Of a DNA stretch of 64,000 nucleotides, positions 16,545-25,561 are shown one piece after another. The number at the start of each line of letters is the position of its first letter. Within the stretch, counting starts at the first letter, position 1. A program made the translations under genes and the position numbers. Origin of the DNA: Brevibacterium epidermidis NBRC 14811. GTDB taxonomy: Bacteria; Actinomycetota; Actinomycetes; Actinomycetales; Brevibacteriaceae. Location of the stretch: contig NZ_BCSJ01000013.1 in assembly GCF_001570805.1 (NCBI RefSeq), forward strand, positions 301,410 through 365,409, read 5' to 3'. The notes beneath the pieces were generated by a model. It searched no databases. It was given only the letters and a program-made list of their open reading frames with translations, and was not told the DNA's origin.

Positions 16545-18386
16545 CTATTTGCGGATATAGACCTTGATGCCGGTCTTCTTCGTGTAGGTCATGTATCCGC
16601 GTTCGAAGTTCTGGCGTTTGACGCCGTTCTTCACGGTCCGGTCCGACTTGGGCAGTCCGAGCTTGCTGCGTTCGGTTCCCATCTTCTTCCACTTCGTGAG
16701 GAAGCCGCCGTAGATGACGTCGCTGCCCGTCTGCGGCGACCAGGTGATCATTCCGGAGCGGAAATTCTGGTACCGAGCACTCTTCCGGTGTTTGAACGTC
16801 TTCTTGTCGCTGCTGGGGAACCCGAGAACGCCCTTCTCGTACTTCACTCGCTTGTAGGCGACGCGGATCTGGCCCTTGGTCAGGAAGTGCGCACCGGTGG
16901 ATTTCGACCAGTACACGGTGCCTTTGGCAAACGTCTGGTAGGCACCGTTCGGGTTCTTCAGCTTCTTCTCCGGGCCGACCGGTTTGCCGGTCTTCGCCAC
17001 GTTCTTCTGGTAGTACGTACCGATTGCGCCCTTCGTCGGGTACGTCTTCGGTTTCGGTGCCGGGCTCTTGACGGGGGCCTTCGTCGGAGGTGGGGACAGT
17101 TCCGGCATCAGTGCTTTGGCTCCCGAGCGGATGCTGCCGAGCTTGTTGTAGAACGCGAGTCCCGGGCATTCGGTGTAACTGGTGTCCCGGTGTCCGGCGA
17201 CCACGTTGAGGCTGACTTTCTTGCCCAGAGCAAACTTGCTCGTGCCGCCCCCGCCGGAGGTCAAGGTCATCTTCCCCGTGGGGTTGAAGCCGTACTGTCC
17301 GGCTTTCCACGCGACGAGGCGCTTGACTGAGGTCTGTGCGGCCGAACTCGGGGCCGCCGAGGAATAGGTGCCGAGCACGCTGATGCCGATGGTCCAGGAA
17401 TTGAACCCGGAGGCGTGAGCTCCGGTCACTGCCTTGTCGAGGCTGCCGGCACGGCCCTCGTACATGGTGCCGTATTTGTCGACGAGGAAGTTGTACCCGA
17501 GGTCGCACCACCCGCGGTTCTGCGTGTGGTAAGCGAGGTAGCCGCGGATGATCGCCGGTGCCTGTGCTTTCGAGTACGAGTTCGAACCCGCAGTGTGGTG
17601 GATGAACACGCCCTTGGCCGACGATGTTTTGTCCGTGGCGCAGCGGACGAGCTTCTCATTGGCACCCCACTGTTTGCGGGTGACGATCTTCGATCGCAGG
17701 TCCTTCGCCGAGATCTGCGCGTCGAGGGCCGGTCCCGTGGCCGAATGTGCGCTCACTCCCCCGGCGGATTTCGCCACCTGCGCATCGGCTTTCGTGACCG
17801 CTGTGGACACCTGAGTGATCTGCAGATCATCGGTATCAGCCTGCTCGTCGGCAGCGCGCACTTCGACAGCATCGGAATCGAGTACCGGAAGGGCGACGGA
17901 CTGCGACTGGCTCGAGGCAGCAGGAATCTGAGCAGCCTCTGCGGAAGAGACGTCGGGGCCTCCCTCGTCGTCGGTCGGCAGGCTCTCCCACTCCGACCAG
18001 CCGTTGCCGTCACGGGTGCGGATTTCGAGGTCGGGGTCCTCTCCCTCCCATGTGGCACCGATGATCGTGACGTCCGAGGAGTCGACTGACAGTTTCGTGA
18101 CCTCATCGGTCTGGGCATCGACAGTCGTCTCGGAAGGGGTGCCGTCCGTGTCAGCGGCGGCAACATCGACGTCCTGTGCCGAATCGTCAGCAGCGGAAGC
18201 TGACTCGGTGTCGTCATTGCCGGTCCCGGCGTCGCCGAGTCCGGCCTTCGGTTCCGGCACGCCCGCGGCAGCGGCGCCGGGCGTGTTCGTGTGTGTTTCC
18301 GGTGAAGCGGCGAGCGCCGGTCCCGATAGGGTCGCAGCGACGAGCATTCCGGTGAGCGCCGAGGCTAAGAATGGCAACGGTTTCAT
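16545..18386 (-). CDS. Secreted N-acetylmuramoyl-L-alanine amidase (PGRP) with LGFP repeats
   Basis: Exported protein of 613 residues with a signal peptide ending near ALAAS (about residue 27). An acidic low-complexity stretch and a beta-rich region of about 150 residues follow. The PGRP/amidase_2 domain (about 235-415) shows a zinc-ligand-type pattern (FIHHTAGSNSYSK ... YNFLVDKYGTMYEGRAG ... GHRDTSYTECPG). The C-terminal 160 residues hold LGFP repeats (GVLGFPSSDKKTF, LGLPKSD), which are thought to bind wall components. The enzyme would cleave the amide bond between MurNAc and the stem peptide outside the cell. It is divergent from the DUF817 gene. The sequence fits wall remodelling; a role in predation cannot be excluded. 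Confidence 0.85.
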   Translation of the reverse strand: MKPLPFLASALTGMLVAATLSGPALAASPETHTNTPGAAAAGVPEPKAGLGDAGTGNDDTESASAADDSAQDVDVAAADTDGTPSETTVDAQTDEVTKLSVDSSDVTIIGATWEGEDPDLEIRTRDGNGWSEWESLPTDDEGGPDVSSAEAAQIPAASSQSQSVALPVLDSDAVEVRAADEQADTDDLQITQVSTAVTKADAQVAKSAGGVSAHSATGPALDAQISAKDLRSKIVTRKQWGANEKLVRCATDKTSSAKGVFIHHTAGSNSYSKAQAPAIIRGYLAYHTQNRGWCDLGYNFLVDKYGTMYEGRAGSLDKAVTGAHASGFNSWTIGISVLGTYSSAAPSSAAQTSVKRLVAWKAGQYGFNPTGKMTLTSGGGGTSKFALGKKVSLNVVAGHRDTSYTECPGLAFYNKLGSIRSGAKALMPELSPPPTKAPVKSPAPKPKTYPTKGAIGTYYQKNVAKTGKPVGPEKKLKNPNGAYQTFAKGTVYWSKSTGAHFLTKGQIRVAYKRVKYEKGVLGFPSSDKKTFKHRKSARYQNFRSGMITWSPQTGSDVIYGGFLTKWKKMGTERSKLGLPKSDRTVKNGVKRQNFERGYMTYTKKTGIKVYIRK

Positions 18387-18523
18387 CAGTTATGGTCCTT
18401 GAGGTCATCCATGACCAAGTGAGCGTTCTTCTCACTGGATGGGGCCGAATTACGGGCACCCAGCGTGACCGCAGGATTATCGTAAGGTTTTTCTCAGACT
18501 TTCGGAAGTGGGTACTTCAGCAG

Positions 18524-19378
18524 ATGGCCGATCGCCGCGAATTGACGCGCCTGGAGACCGTCCTCGACGCCTTCGCCGACAGGCTTCTGCCCCGAGTTCC
18601 CGCCGGTGTTCGGGAGTTCCTCGCCTTCGGAATCAAGCAGGCTTGGGCGTGCCTCTTCGGCGGACTCATGCTCGTTGCGATCATCGCCACTTCGTGGTTC
18701 TATCCCGACGACGCGCCGGTCGCCCAGAACGATTTCCTCGTCATCCTCGCCGTGATCATCCAGATCGGCATGCTCGTCGCCCGTCTGGAGACCGGTCGCG
18801 AGCTCATCGTCATCATCGTCTTCCACATCGTCGGCACCGGAATGGAGATCTTCAAAACGGCCGTCGGCTCATGGAACTACGCTCCCGGCGGTGTTCTGCA
18901 CATCGGGGCCGTACCCCTGTTCACCGGGTTCATGTACGCCGCCGTCGGATCCTATATCGTCCGCGTGTACCGTCTCTTCGATCTCAGGTTCAGCCATTAC
19001 CCGCCGAGGTGGCTGACCGTGATCATCGCCGCCGCCATCTACATCAACTTCTTCACCCACCACTTCATCATCGACGTCCGACTCATCCTCGTCTTGGCCA
19101 CCGTCATCGTCTTCTTCCGCTGCCGCATGTACTTCCATATCCACCGCAGAACACTGACCATGCCGGTGCTGTTGGCCTTCGTCCTCGTCGCCTTCTTCAT
19201 CTGGGTGGCCGAGAACATCGGGACCGCGGCAGGCGCCTGGCTGTACCCGAGTCAGGACGACGGCTGGCATCTGGTTCCGCTGACGAAGCTGGTGGCGTGG
19301 TTCCTCCTCATGATGATCTCCGTCGTTCTCGTGACCTTCGTCCACAGACCCAGGCCTCCTGACACCTATACTTGCTGA
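18524..19378 (+). CDS. DUF817 family integral membrane protein
   Basis: This protein has 284 residues with about seven to eight predicted membrane helices and an N-terminal amphipathic segment (RLETVLDAFADRLLPRVPAGVREFLAFG). The blocks KQAWACLFGG, WNYAPGGVLHIGAVPLFTGFMYAAVGSYI and NFFTHHFIIDVR are characteristic of DUF817, a family of unknown function. I chose ATG at 18524. The frame runs further upstream, but that segment overlaps the divergent amidase start and lacks conservation features. A -10-like TATACT at 19367-19372, near its 3' end, may serve the next gene. Confidence 0.75.
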   Translation: MADRRELTRLETVLDAFADRLLPRVPAGVREFLAFGIKQAWACLFGGLMLVAIIATSWFYPDDAPVAQNDFLVILAVIIQIGMLVARLETGRELIVIIVFHIVGTGMEIFKTAVGSWNYAPGGVLHIGAVPLFTGFMYAAVGSYIVRVYRLFDLRFSHYPPRWLTVIIAAAIYINFFTHHFIIDVRLILVLATVIVFFRCRMYFHIHRRTLTMPVLLAFVLVAFFIWVAENIGTAAGAWLYPSQDDGWHLVPLTKLVAWFLLMMISVVLVTFVHRPRPPDTYTC

Positions 19379-19412
19379 GAACCGAAACATTCAGGACAGC
19401 CGAAGGAGACTC

Positions 19413-22154
19413 ATGGCGGCACCCGATGCGCAGAGTGAGAAGGAATCGAGCGCATTGCTCAAGGTGCTCCGCCCATCCAGCGGTTCCAACCTGTCGGTCA
19501 GTGCCCGTGTGCTGCTGCGCGTCGTCGCCGGAGTCCTCGTCCTCGCCCTCATCCTCGCCCTCGTCGGACTGTTCCTCGTGCGTCGGTCCTTCCCGACCAC
19601 CGATGGCGAGATCTCACTGCCGGGACTCGACGCGCCGGTCACCGTCAACCGTGACGAATCGGGTGTGCCCACCATCGAGGCCAAAACCGCCCACGACCTG
19701 TTCCTGGCCCAGGGATTCGTCCACGCCCAGGACAGGTTCTGGGAGATGGACTTCCGCCGGCATGTCACCTCGGGACGCCTCTCCGAGCTCTTCGGCAAAT
19801 CCCAGCTGGGCACCGACACCTTCATCCGCACTCTCGGCTGGCGGAAGGTCGCCGAGCAGGAAGTGAAGAAGCTCGACAAGACGAGCCTGGGCTACTACGA
19901 GGCCTATGCAGATGGCGTCAACGCCTACCTCAAGGACAAGTCCCCCACCGAGCTGTCCCTCGAATACGCCGTCCTCGGTCTGGAATCCGGCAGCACCGAA
20001 GTCGAGGAATGGACCCCGGTCGACAGCGTCGCGTGGCTCAAGGCCATGGCCTGGGACCTGCGGTCGAACCTCGAAAACGAGATCGACCGTTCGATCCTCA
20101 GCTCGGAACTGACCGACGAGCAGATGAACGATCTCTACCCTGACTACCCGTATGACACCCGGCCGACGATCCTCGGCGGAAAGGCCGGTGAGAAGGCCCC
20201 GAAGAACCGCAGCGGCGACGACGTCGACGAGGCGGCCCCGAGCAGCGATTCGTCGCAAACTGACGACCAGGCCCAGTCAAATGAACAGACCCAGTCCGAT
20301 GACCAGGCCAACGCCGGAGGCTCAGTCACCGGGGCACCCCCATCGGGGACCACCGACACCGAGGCGGTACCGCCGACAGATGATCTCCTCGAGCTGCGAG
20401 ACACCGTCTCATCGCTGCCGCCGATGTTGGGACAGAACAGTGACGATATCGGGTCGAACTCGTGGGTGATCTCCGGGGAGCACACGAGCACCGGGCGACC
20501 GCTGCTGTCCAATGATCCGCACCTTGCCCCGGCGATGCCCTCGGTCTGGTACCAGGTGGGTCTGCGGTGCAAGAAGGTCACCGAAGAGTGCCCCTTCGAC
20601 GTCACCGGGTTCTCCTTCTCCGGACTGCCGGGTGTCGTCATCGGACACAATCAGTCCATCGCGTGGGGTCTGACGAACCTCGGCGCCGATGTCACTGACC
20701 TCGTGGTGGAGAAGATCCGCGACGGGAAGGTCATCCACGACGACGGCGACGAACCGCTGCAGGTCCGCAAGGAGACGATCAAGGTCGCGGGTGAGGACTC
20801 GCGTGAGATCACCATCCGCTCCACCCGCAACGGTCCGCTGGTGTCCAAACTCGACGGCACCTACCGAAAGGTACTCGATGCGACGACCGGGGCGGATTCG
20901 AAGGATCCGAAATCGGGCCCGGCCGAGGAGCACTATGGGCTCGCGCTCGATTGGACGGCTCTGCGTCCGGGCACGACCGCCTCGGCGGTGTTCGCCATCA
21001 ACAAGTCCACGAACTGGCAGGAATTCCGGCATGCGGCGTCCCTGTTCGACGTGCCCTCACAGAACCTCGTCTATGCCGATGTCGCCGGCAATATCGGCTA
21101 TCAGGCTCCCGGAATGATTCCGCGCCGAGGAAAGGCAGACGGCACAGTGCCCCGCCGAGGATGGAAGTCCGAGGAAGACTGGCAGGGCTGGATCGACTTC
21201 GAGGATCTCCCACACCTGTACAACCCCGAGCGCGGTTGGATCGTCACCGCGAACAATCCCGTCGCCTCCCCCGGTGAGACCGTGGATCTGGGTGAGGACT
21301 TCGACTACGGAGACCGTGCCCGACGCATCACGAAGCGCATCAAGGATGCCGTCGCCGAGGGGCGGAAGCTGCGACCGGCGGACATGGCGGAGATCCAGAA
21401 CGACGACCTCAATCCGTTCGCTGCGAAGCTCGTGCCCGAAGCCGTGAAGATCCACTCTCACGGTGATGAGGACATCCTCGAGGCGAAGAAGCTGCTGAAG
21501 AAGTGGAACGGCTTCGATGCCGCCAACAGTGCCGGGGCCGCCTATTTCAATGTGCTCTCGAAGACTCTGCTCGAGCAGACGATCAGCTCGAAGCTGCCCG
21601 ACGGAGTCTCCCCCAGCGGCGGTTCACGCTGGTACCTCGTGCTCTCGCAGATGCTCGAGGACCCGGACTCGCAGTGGTGGTCCGGCAAGGGCGTCGAAGG
21701 ACGCGAAGAGGCCCTGCGCAAAGCCATGAAGACGGCGTGGACGGAGACGGAGGACCTGCTGGGTCCCGAACCCGTGACGTGGCGGTGGGGAATCCTGCAC
21801 CGGCTGACGATCCGCAACGCCAGCCTCGGCGAATCCGGGATCACCCCGGTGGAGAAGCTGTTCAACCGCGGCCCCTATGAGGTCTCCGGCGGTTCGGGAG
21901 TCGTCCATGCCACCGGTTGGGACGCCTCAGTCGGCTATGAGACGAACTGGGTGCCGTCGATGCGGCAGACGGTCGATCTGTCGAACTTCGATGCCTCGAA
22001 CTGGATCAATCTCACGGGCGCATCGGGGCATGCCTTCCACCCGCACTACGACGATCAGACGAATGACTGGGCCGCCAATGTCAACCGCCCCTGGCCGTAT
22101 TCGAAGCAGGCCGTGGCAGCGGCGGCGGAGGACACGCTCACATTCGAACCGTGA
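19413..22154 (+). CDS. Penicillin acylase family protein (Ntn hydrolase), membrane-anchored
   Basis: This 913-residue precursor begins with a single membrane helix (about 31-55), which places the enzyme outside the membrane. The N-terminal alpha-chain region (GLDAPVTVNRDESGVPTIEAK, AQGFVHAQDRFWEMDFRR) is followed by a linker rich in Gln/Asp/Ser (about 265-335). Next is the autocatalytic site GSNSWVISGEHTSTG, where Ser348 would become the N-terminal nucleophile of the beta chain. Relatives deacylate beta-lactams, N-acyl-homoserine lactones or N-acyl lipids; the substrate here is not known. The ribosome-binding site GAAGGAGAC lies before ATG. It is 34 bp downstream of the DUF817 gene and possibly co-transcribed. 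Confidence 0.88.
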   Translation: MAAPDAQSEKESSALLKVLRPSSGSNLSVSARVLLRVVAGVLVLALILALVGLFLVRRSFPTTDGEISLPGLDAPVTVNRDESGVPTIEAKTAHDLFLAQGFVHAQDRFWEMDFRRHVTSGRLSELFGKSQLGTDTFIRTLGWRKVAEQEVKKLDKTSLGYYEAYADGVNAYLKDKSPTELSLEYAVLGLESGSTEVEEWTPVDSVAWLKAMAWDLRSNLENEIDRSILSSELTDEQMNDLYPDYPYDTRPTILGGKAGEKAPKNRSGDDVDEAAPSSDSSQTDDQAQSNEQTQSDDQANAGGSVTGAPPSGTTDTEAVPPTDDLLELRDTVSSLPPMLGQNSDDIGSNSWVISGEHTSTGRPLLSNDPHLAPAMPSVWYQVGLRCKKVTEECPFDVTGFSFSGLPGVVIGHNQSIAWGLTNLGADVTDLVVEKIRDGKVIHDDGDEPLQVRKETIKVAGEDSREITIRSTRNGPLVSKLDGTYRKVLDATTGADSKDPKSGPAEEHYGLALDWTALRPGTTASAVFAINKSTNWQEFRHAASLFDVPSQNLVYADVAGNIGYQAPGMIPRRGKADGTVPRRGWKSEEDWQGWIDFEDLPHLYNPERGWIVTANNPVASPGETVDLGEDFDYGDRARRITKRIKDAVAEGRKLRPADMAEIQNDDLNPFAAKLVPEAVKIHSHGDEDILEAKKLLKKWNGFDAANSAGAAYFNVLSKTLLEQTISSKLPDGVSPSGGSRWYLVLSQMLEDPDSQWWSGKGVEGREEALRKAMKTAWTETEDLLGPEPVTWRWGILHRLTIRNASLGESGITPVEKLFNRGPYEVSGGSGVVHATGWDASVGYETNWVPSMRQTVDLSNFDASNWINLTGASGHAFHPHYDDQTNDWAANVNRPWPYSKQAVAAAAEDTLTFEP

Positions 22155-22212
22155 GCCCCGGGGCCAGGGCGTGTACAGGGCTGAGCCGCGAAGGCGTTCC
22201 TGCGCCCTGCGA

Positions 22213-23412
22213 TCAGTCCTTGGGCAGGATCTTCGCCTCGAGGAAATTCGCGACATCGTCTTCCCAGCGCACCGGGTCGATGTTCCATTCCTTCGTGTGA
22301 TGGGCCTTGCTGTACGAGGGCATCGTCACCAGGTCCCGCCTGACCCCCGCCAGAGCGTGTGAAGGACCGGAAGGCACGAACTCGTCGTCGTCGGAGTGGA
22401 TGAGCAGCACGGGCACGTCGAGTTCGGCGGCGCGGGTCACCCAGTCCATACGATCGAGGTCGAGCGGGGTCTCCAGGCCGGTGATCGGCCGTGCCCACGG
22501 CTGTGTGATCATTTCGAGCGTGAGTTTGGCGATCGGCGTCGGCAGCAGGTTCTTCTTCGCCTGACCGTCGAGCACGTTCACCCAGTCGACGACGGGTCCG
22601 TCGAGGACCAGTGAGGTGACGAATCGGCGGTTGCGTCCGCGGGAGGCCGTCTGCAGGGCGATGGCCCCACCCATCGACCAGCCGAAGAGGACGACGTTCT
22701 TCGCCCCGTGTGAGACGGCGAAGTCGATGGCCGCGTCGACGTCGATCCATTCGGTGTCGCCGAGTCCGTAGCGCGATGTGGTCTCCACCCGCACCTCGGC
22801 GTCGTTGCGGTAGGACATGGCGATCGCAGGCACACCGAGGGTGTTGAGCACAGGAGCGGCACGCAGACCTTCGGCGCGGGTGCTGGCTCGACCGTGGATG
22901 AGGATCGCCCAGGTGTCCTGCGGTTCCGGGTGATCGGTCGGCAGCAGCCACGCGGGCAGGTTCCCGGCGTCGGAGCGGATCTCGATGTCTTCGAAGTTCA
23001 CACCGGCCGCGATCGGGTCCGGGTAGACGATGCCAGTCCAACGTCCCTGCCAGGCCCGGCGGATGTCACCGCGGGTCACCGACAGGATCTCTCGGGAGAC
23101 CGTGCGTGAACGCGGATCGTATTCGACGATGTCGCCGATCACCGCGTGTCCCGACCCTTGATTGAAATAGAGACCGTAGGTGCCGGGCACCGTCGTCTCT
23201 TCGTCGGCGGGCAGATGGATGCGCATATTCGGCGGAAATCCATCGATGTGCAGGATGTCGAGTTCTTCCGGAGCGTTCTCCGGAACGATGATCTTGCGGG
23301 CGAAGTAGGCTGCCAGGCCCGACGACGCCACAGAGATCAGGGCACCGAGCCCGGCGCCGACGCCGATACCGGCAGCCAGCAGGCGAGCGGGGAACTTCGT
23401 GTCGCGGACCAT
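22213..23412 (-). CDS. Alpha/beta hydrolase with N-terminal membrane anchor
   Basis: The 399 residues start with an N-terminal hydrophobic helix (about 8-40). An additional domain of about 110 residues follows, then the alpha/beta hydrolase core. The nucleophile elbow is GWSMGG, the oxyanion region is WAILIHGRAST, the acid is in LLIHSDDDEFVPSGPS, and the catalytic His is probably in KAHHTKEWN. It resembles the actinobacterial family of cell-surface esterase/peptidase-like proteins of unknown substrate. It converges on the penicillin-acylase gene and is divergent from msrB; the 156-bp gap between it and msrB must hold both promoters. Confidence 0.78.
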   Translation of the reverse strand: MVRDTKFPARLLAAGIGVGAGLGALISVASSGLAAYFARKIIVPENAPEELDILHIDGFPPNMRIHLPADEETTVPGTYGLYFNQGSGHAVIGDIVEYDPRSRTVSREILSVTRGDIRRAWQGRWTGIVYPDPIAAGVNFEDIEIRSDAGNLPAWLLPTDHPEPQDTWAILIHGRASTRAEGLRAAPVLNTLGVPAIAMSYRNDAEVRVETTSRYGLGDTEWIDVDAAIDFAVSHGAKNVVLFGWSMGGAIALQTASRGRNRRFVTSLVLDGPVVDWVNVLDGQAKKNLLPTPIAKLTLEMITQPWARPITGLETPLDLDRMDWVTRAAELDVPVLLIHSDDDEFVPSGPSHALAGVRRDLVTMPSYSKAHHTKEWNIDPVRWEDDVANFLEAKILPKD

Positions 23413-23568
23413 GAAAACCTCCTGTCTTCATTGTTGCCTAAGGAATGATCAGGCACCAAACGCTGTTGTGCGGAATGAGCGAGTGCCGCTCGATGTTGCA
23501 CTCAGCAGAGGTGGAAATCGTTTCTTCCTCGCCGCCATTACCGCTATTGACAGATATCGGAGGTCACG

Positions 23569-24018
23569 ATGACACAGTCATCAGAAATCAACGCTGGAAC
23601 TTCGACGAACGAGGGGGCTGCGGCCGAGGAGATCCGCTGGCAGGACGTGCTCTCACCCGAGGAGTTCGCAGTGCTGCGCCAGGGCGCGACCGAACGTCCC
23701 TTCACCGGTGAGTACAACGAGGAGACGGCTGCGGGGATGTACCAGTGTCGGGCCTGCGGAGCCGACCTGTTCCCCTCGGATACGAAGTTCACCTCACACT
23801 GCGGATGGCCGTCGTTCTACGCTCCCCTGGCCGAAGACCGGGTCCGCTACATCCGCGACAGCTCGCTGGGTATGGAGCGCGTCGAGGTCCGCTGCGCGAA
23901 CTGCGATTCGCACATGGGCCACGTCTTCGCCGGCGAGGGTTATGACACTCCCACCGACCAGCGCTACTGCATCAACTCGATCTCTCTGAAGCTCAACACC
24001 GCCGACGCCGATGCCTGA
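23569..24018 (+). CDS. msrB: Peptide-methionine (R)-S-oxide reductase
   Basis: This 149-residue cytosolic enzyme reduces the R-epimer of methionine sulfoxide in proteins. Two CxxC zinc sites are present (CRACGADL and CANCDSHMGHVF). The family core TKFTSHCGWPSFYAP and the C-terminal nucleophile motif RYCINSISLKL are intact, with the catalytic Cys in the last. The ribosome-binding site is CGGAGGTCACG before ATG. The GNAT gene begins inside the last codons (8-bp overlap), so the two are translated together, which suggests linked stress functions. Confidence 0.95.
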   Translation: MTQSSEINAGTSTNEGAAAEEIRWQDVLSPEEFAVLRQGATERPFTGEYNEETAAGMYQCRACGADLFPSDTKFTSHCGWPSFYAPLAEDRVRYIRDSSLGMERVEVRCANCDSHMGHVFAGEGYDTPTDQRYCINSISLKLNTADADA

Positions 24019-24565
24019 GGCGGCGACTGCTTCTCAGACGGATTCTCAGATCGTCGAGGCGACCGAACCGGTTGTGAAGATCTTCGACGAACTCCTGCCC
24101 GCAGAGCTCTACGGAATCCTGCAGCTGCGCTCCCGCGCTTTCGTCGTCGAGCAGGAATGTGTCTTCCTCGACGCCGATGGAGTCGACACGATGCCGGAGA
24201 CCCTGCACTTCTTCTACCCGCGACCGGCGTCTGCCATGTCGGACACTCACGGTGCCGAGCACGGACGTGATCTCTCACCGTGGGCATACGCCAGGCTTCT
24301 GCCTGCAGATGTGCCCGATGGTCCGGCCGCCCGTCCTGGGGCGCGCAGCATCAGTCGCGTCGCCACCCATCCGGATGCGCGTGGGCAGGGGTGGAGCCGC
24401 CGCCTGCTCTCCGATATCGTCGGCGCTTGGTCGGATTCGCCGCTGACTCTCAACGCGCAGTCGCATCTCGAAGGCTTCTACGGATCGTTCGGCTTCACGC
24501 CCAACGGTCCGCGATTCGACGAGGACGGACTCGAGCACACCCCGATGGAACGCCCCGCGGGCTGA
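24011..24565 (+). CDS. GNAT acetyltransferase, ElaA-like
   Basis: This 184-residue protein has the ElaA-type GNAT pattern: LYGILQLRSRAFVVEQECVF near the N-terminus and an acetyl-CoA loop around SRVATHPDARGQGWSRRLL. The end LNAQSHLEGFYGSFGF...DEDGLEHTPM is strongly conserved in ElaA relatives. The substrate of ElaA proteins is not established. It overlaps msrB by 8 bp and converges on the MarR gene with almost no gap. Confidence 0.85.
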   Translation: MPEAATASQTDSQIVEATEPVVKIFDELLPAELYGILQLRSRAFVVEQECVFLDADGVDTMPETLHFFYPRPASAMSDTHGAEHGRDLSPWAYARLLPADVPDGPAARPGARSISRVATHPDARGQGWSRRLLSDIVGAWSDSPLTLNAQSHLEGFYGSFGFTPNGPRFDEDGLEHTPMERPAG

Positions 24566-24567
24566 GT

Positions 24568-25044
24568 TCAGCCTGCGTCTGCTTCGGCGGCGTCGACGGA
24601 GGCGATGATCTTCTGCATCACCGCATGCAGTTCGCGCACTCCGTCGACGTCCATGCCGAGTTTGGCCATCATCGTCCCGGGGATCGCCTCGGCGCTCTTG
24701 CGCAGCTCACGACCGGTATCGGTGAGCGTGACTTCGACAATCCGCTCGTCGCTTTCACTCCGTGTCTTCGTCACATAGTCCAACGCTTCGAGGCGTTTGA
24801 CCAGCGGTGACACTGTGGCGGGCTCGAGGCGCAGCAGTCGGGCGATCTCGCGCATCGGCAGCTTCTCGTGCTGCCATAACGCAAGCATCACCAGGTACTG
24901 CGGGTGGGTCAGACTGATGGGTTCGAGCACGGACCGATACGCGCCGATCACTCCGCGTGAGGCCACCGCCAGGGCGAAGCAGATCTGGCTCTCGAGCGCC
25001 AGCGGATTGTCCAGCTGTTCGGTCGAGCTTTCGGATTCCAGCAT
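24568..25044 (-). CDS. MarR family transcriptional regulator
   Basis: This 158-residue winged-helix repressor has the recognition region in LPMREIARLLRLEPATVSPLVKRLEALDYVTKTRSESDERIVEVTLT, preceded by the dimerisation helix CFALAVASRGVIGAYRSVLEP. The single Cys near the N-terminus (QICFALAVASR) recalls the redox Cys of OhrR-type members, so peroxide sensing is possible but not certain. I chose ATG at 25044; a GTG at 25095 is also open but has no ribosome-binding site and would overlap the operator-like dyads at 25095-25114. It converges on the GNAT gene and diverges from the small 95-aa gene. Confidence 0.83.
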   Translation of the reverse strand: MLESESSTEQLDNPLALESQICFALAVASRGVIGAYRSVLEPISLTHPQYLVMLALWQHEKLPMREIARLLRLEPATVSPLVKRLEALDYVTKTRSESDERIVEVTLTDTGRELRKSAEAIPGTMMAKLGMDVDGVRELHAVMQKIIASVDAAEADAG

Positions 25045-25094
25045 CGTGTCTCGTCGATCCTCCGCGTCGGCAATCTGGGCGTGCAGTCTCTGCA

Positions 25095-25114
25095 CTAATT
25101 ACTTAGGGCACTAA
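25095..25114. promoter_or_regulatory. Overlapping dyads, probable MarR operator
   Basis: Two overlapping imperfect palindromes CTAA-TTAC-TTAG (25095-25106) and TTAG-GGCA-CTAA (25103-25114) lie just upstream of the MarR gene. They also overlap the expected -35 region of the plus-strand gene whose -10 may be TACACT (25124-25129). AT-rich dyads of this kind are typical MarR sites. Direct control of both genes is inferred. Confidence 0.45.
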
Positions 25115-25187
25115 CGATCAGTGTACACTTGAGGTGAAACCTACCCAGTCCCTGCCCAAGCGGCACGTCGTCGATAGGATCTTCTCT

Positions 25188-25475
25188 ATGTCGTCCTCCT
25201 CGCAGCCTTCCGCCGATGATTCGAACCGGAAGCAGGACCCGAAGCAGAAGAGTCCGGCGCGTAAGAAGAACCAGCATCCTGACTCCCAGCGCGGAGTGGG
25301 CTGGCTCAACAACTTCTTCCGCAAGATCGTCGGACCGGCACAGGTCGACAACACTCGCCCGGGCGGATATTACGAAGACGAGACTCTGCGGCACCAGCAG
25401 CTCGCTGCCATGGGGCTGGAAATGCGCACCGATGCCAACGGTCACTCCTATGTGGTGAAGAAGGGCAGCAAGTAG
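25188..25475 (+). CDS. Small basic protein of unknown function
   Basis: The protein has 95 residues. The first 30 are highly charged and disordered (Lys/Gln/Ser/Pro). The rest contains WLNNFFRKIVGPAQVD and a patterned ending DANGHSYVVKKGSK. I do not recognise the family, though short proteins of this type recur in actinobacteria. It begins at the second Met, since the first frame start lacks support, and is followed by a clear terminator. It shares its upstream region with the MarR gene, so the MarR protein may regulate it. Confidence 0.55.
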   Translation: MSSSSQPSADDSNRKQDPKQKSPARKKNQHPDSQRGVGWLNNFFRKIVGPAQVDNTRPGGYYEDETLRHQQLAAMGLEMRTDANGHSYVVKKGSK

Positions 25476-25495
25476 CCCCACTCCCCGACCACGCA

Positions 25496-25532
25496 AAAGG
25501 GCCGCCGCACCGATTCGGTGCGGCGGCCCTTT
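25496..25532. terminator. Bidirectional hairpin terminator
   Basis: AAAGGGCCGCCGCACCG (25496-25512) and CGGTGCGGCGGCCCTTT (25516-25532) form a perfect 17-bp stem with a tiny loop, flanked by A and T runs. It sits between the convergent 95-aa gene and hemQ, so it probably serves both. Confidence 0.85.
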
Positions 25533-25561
25533 CTCTGCCTGGCGGGAGCCCTACTTGACGG

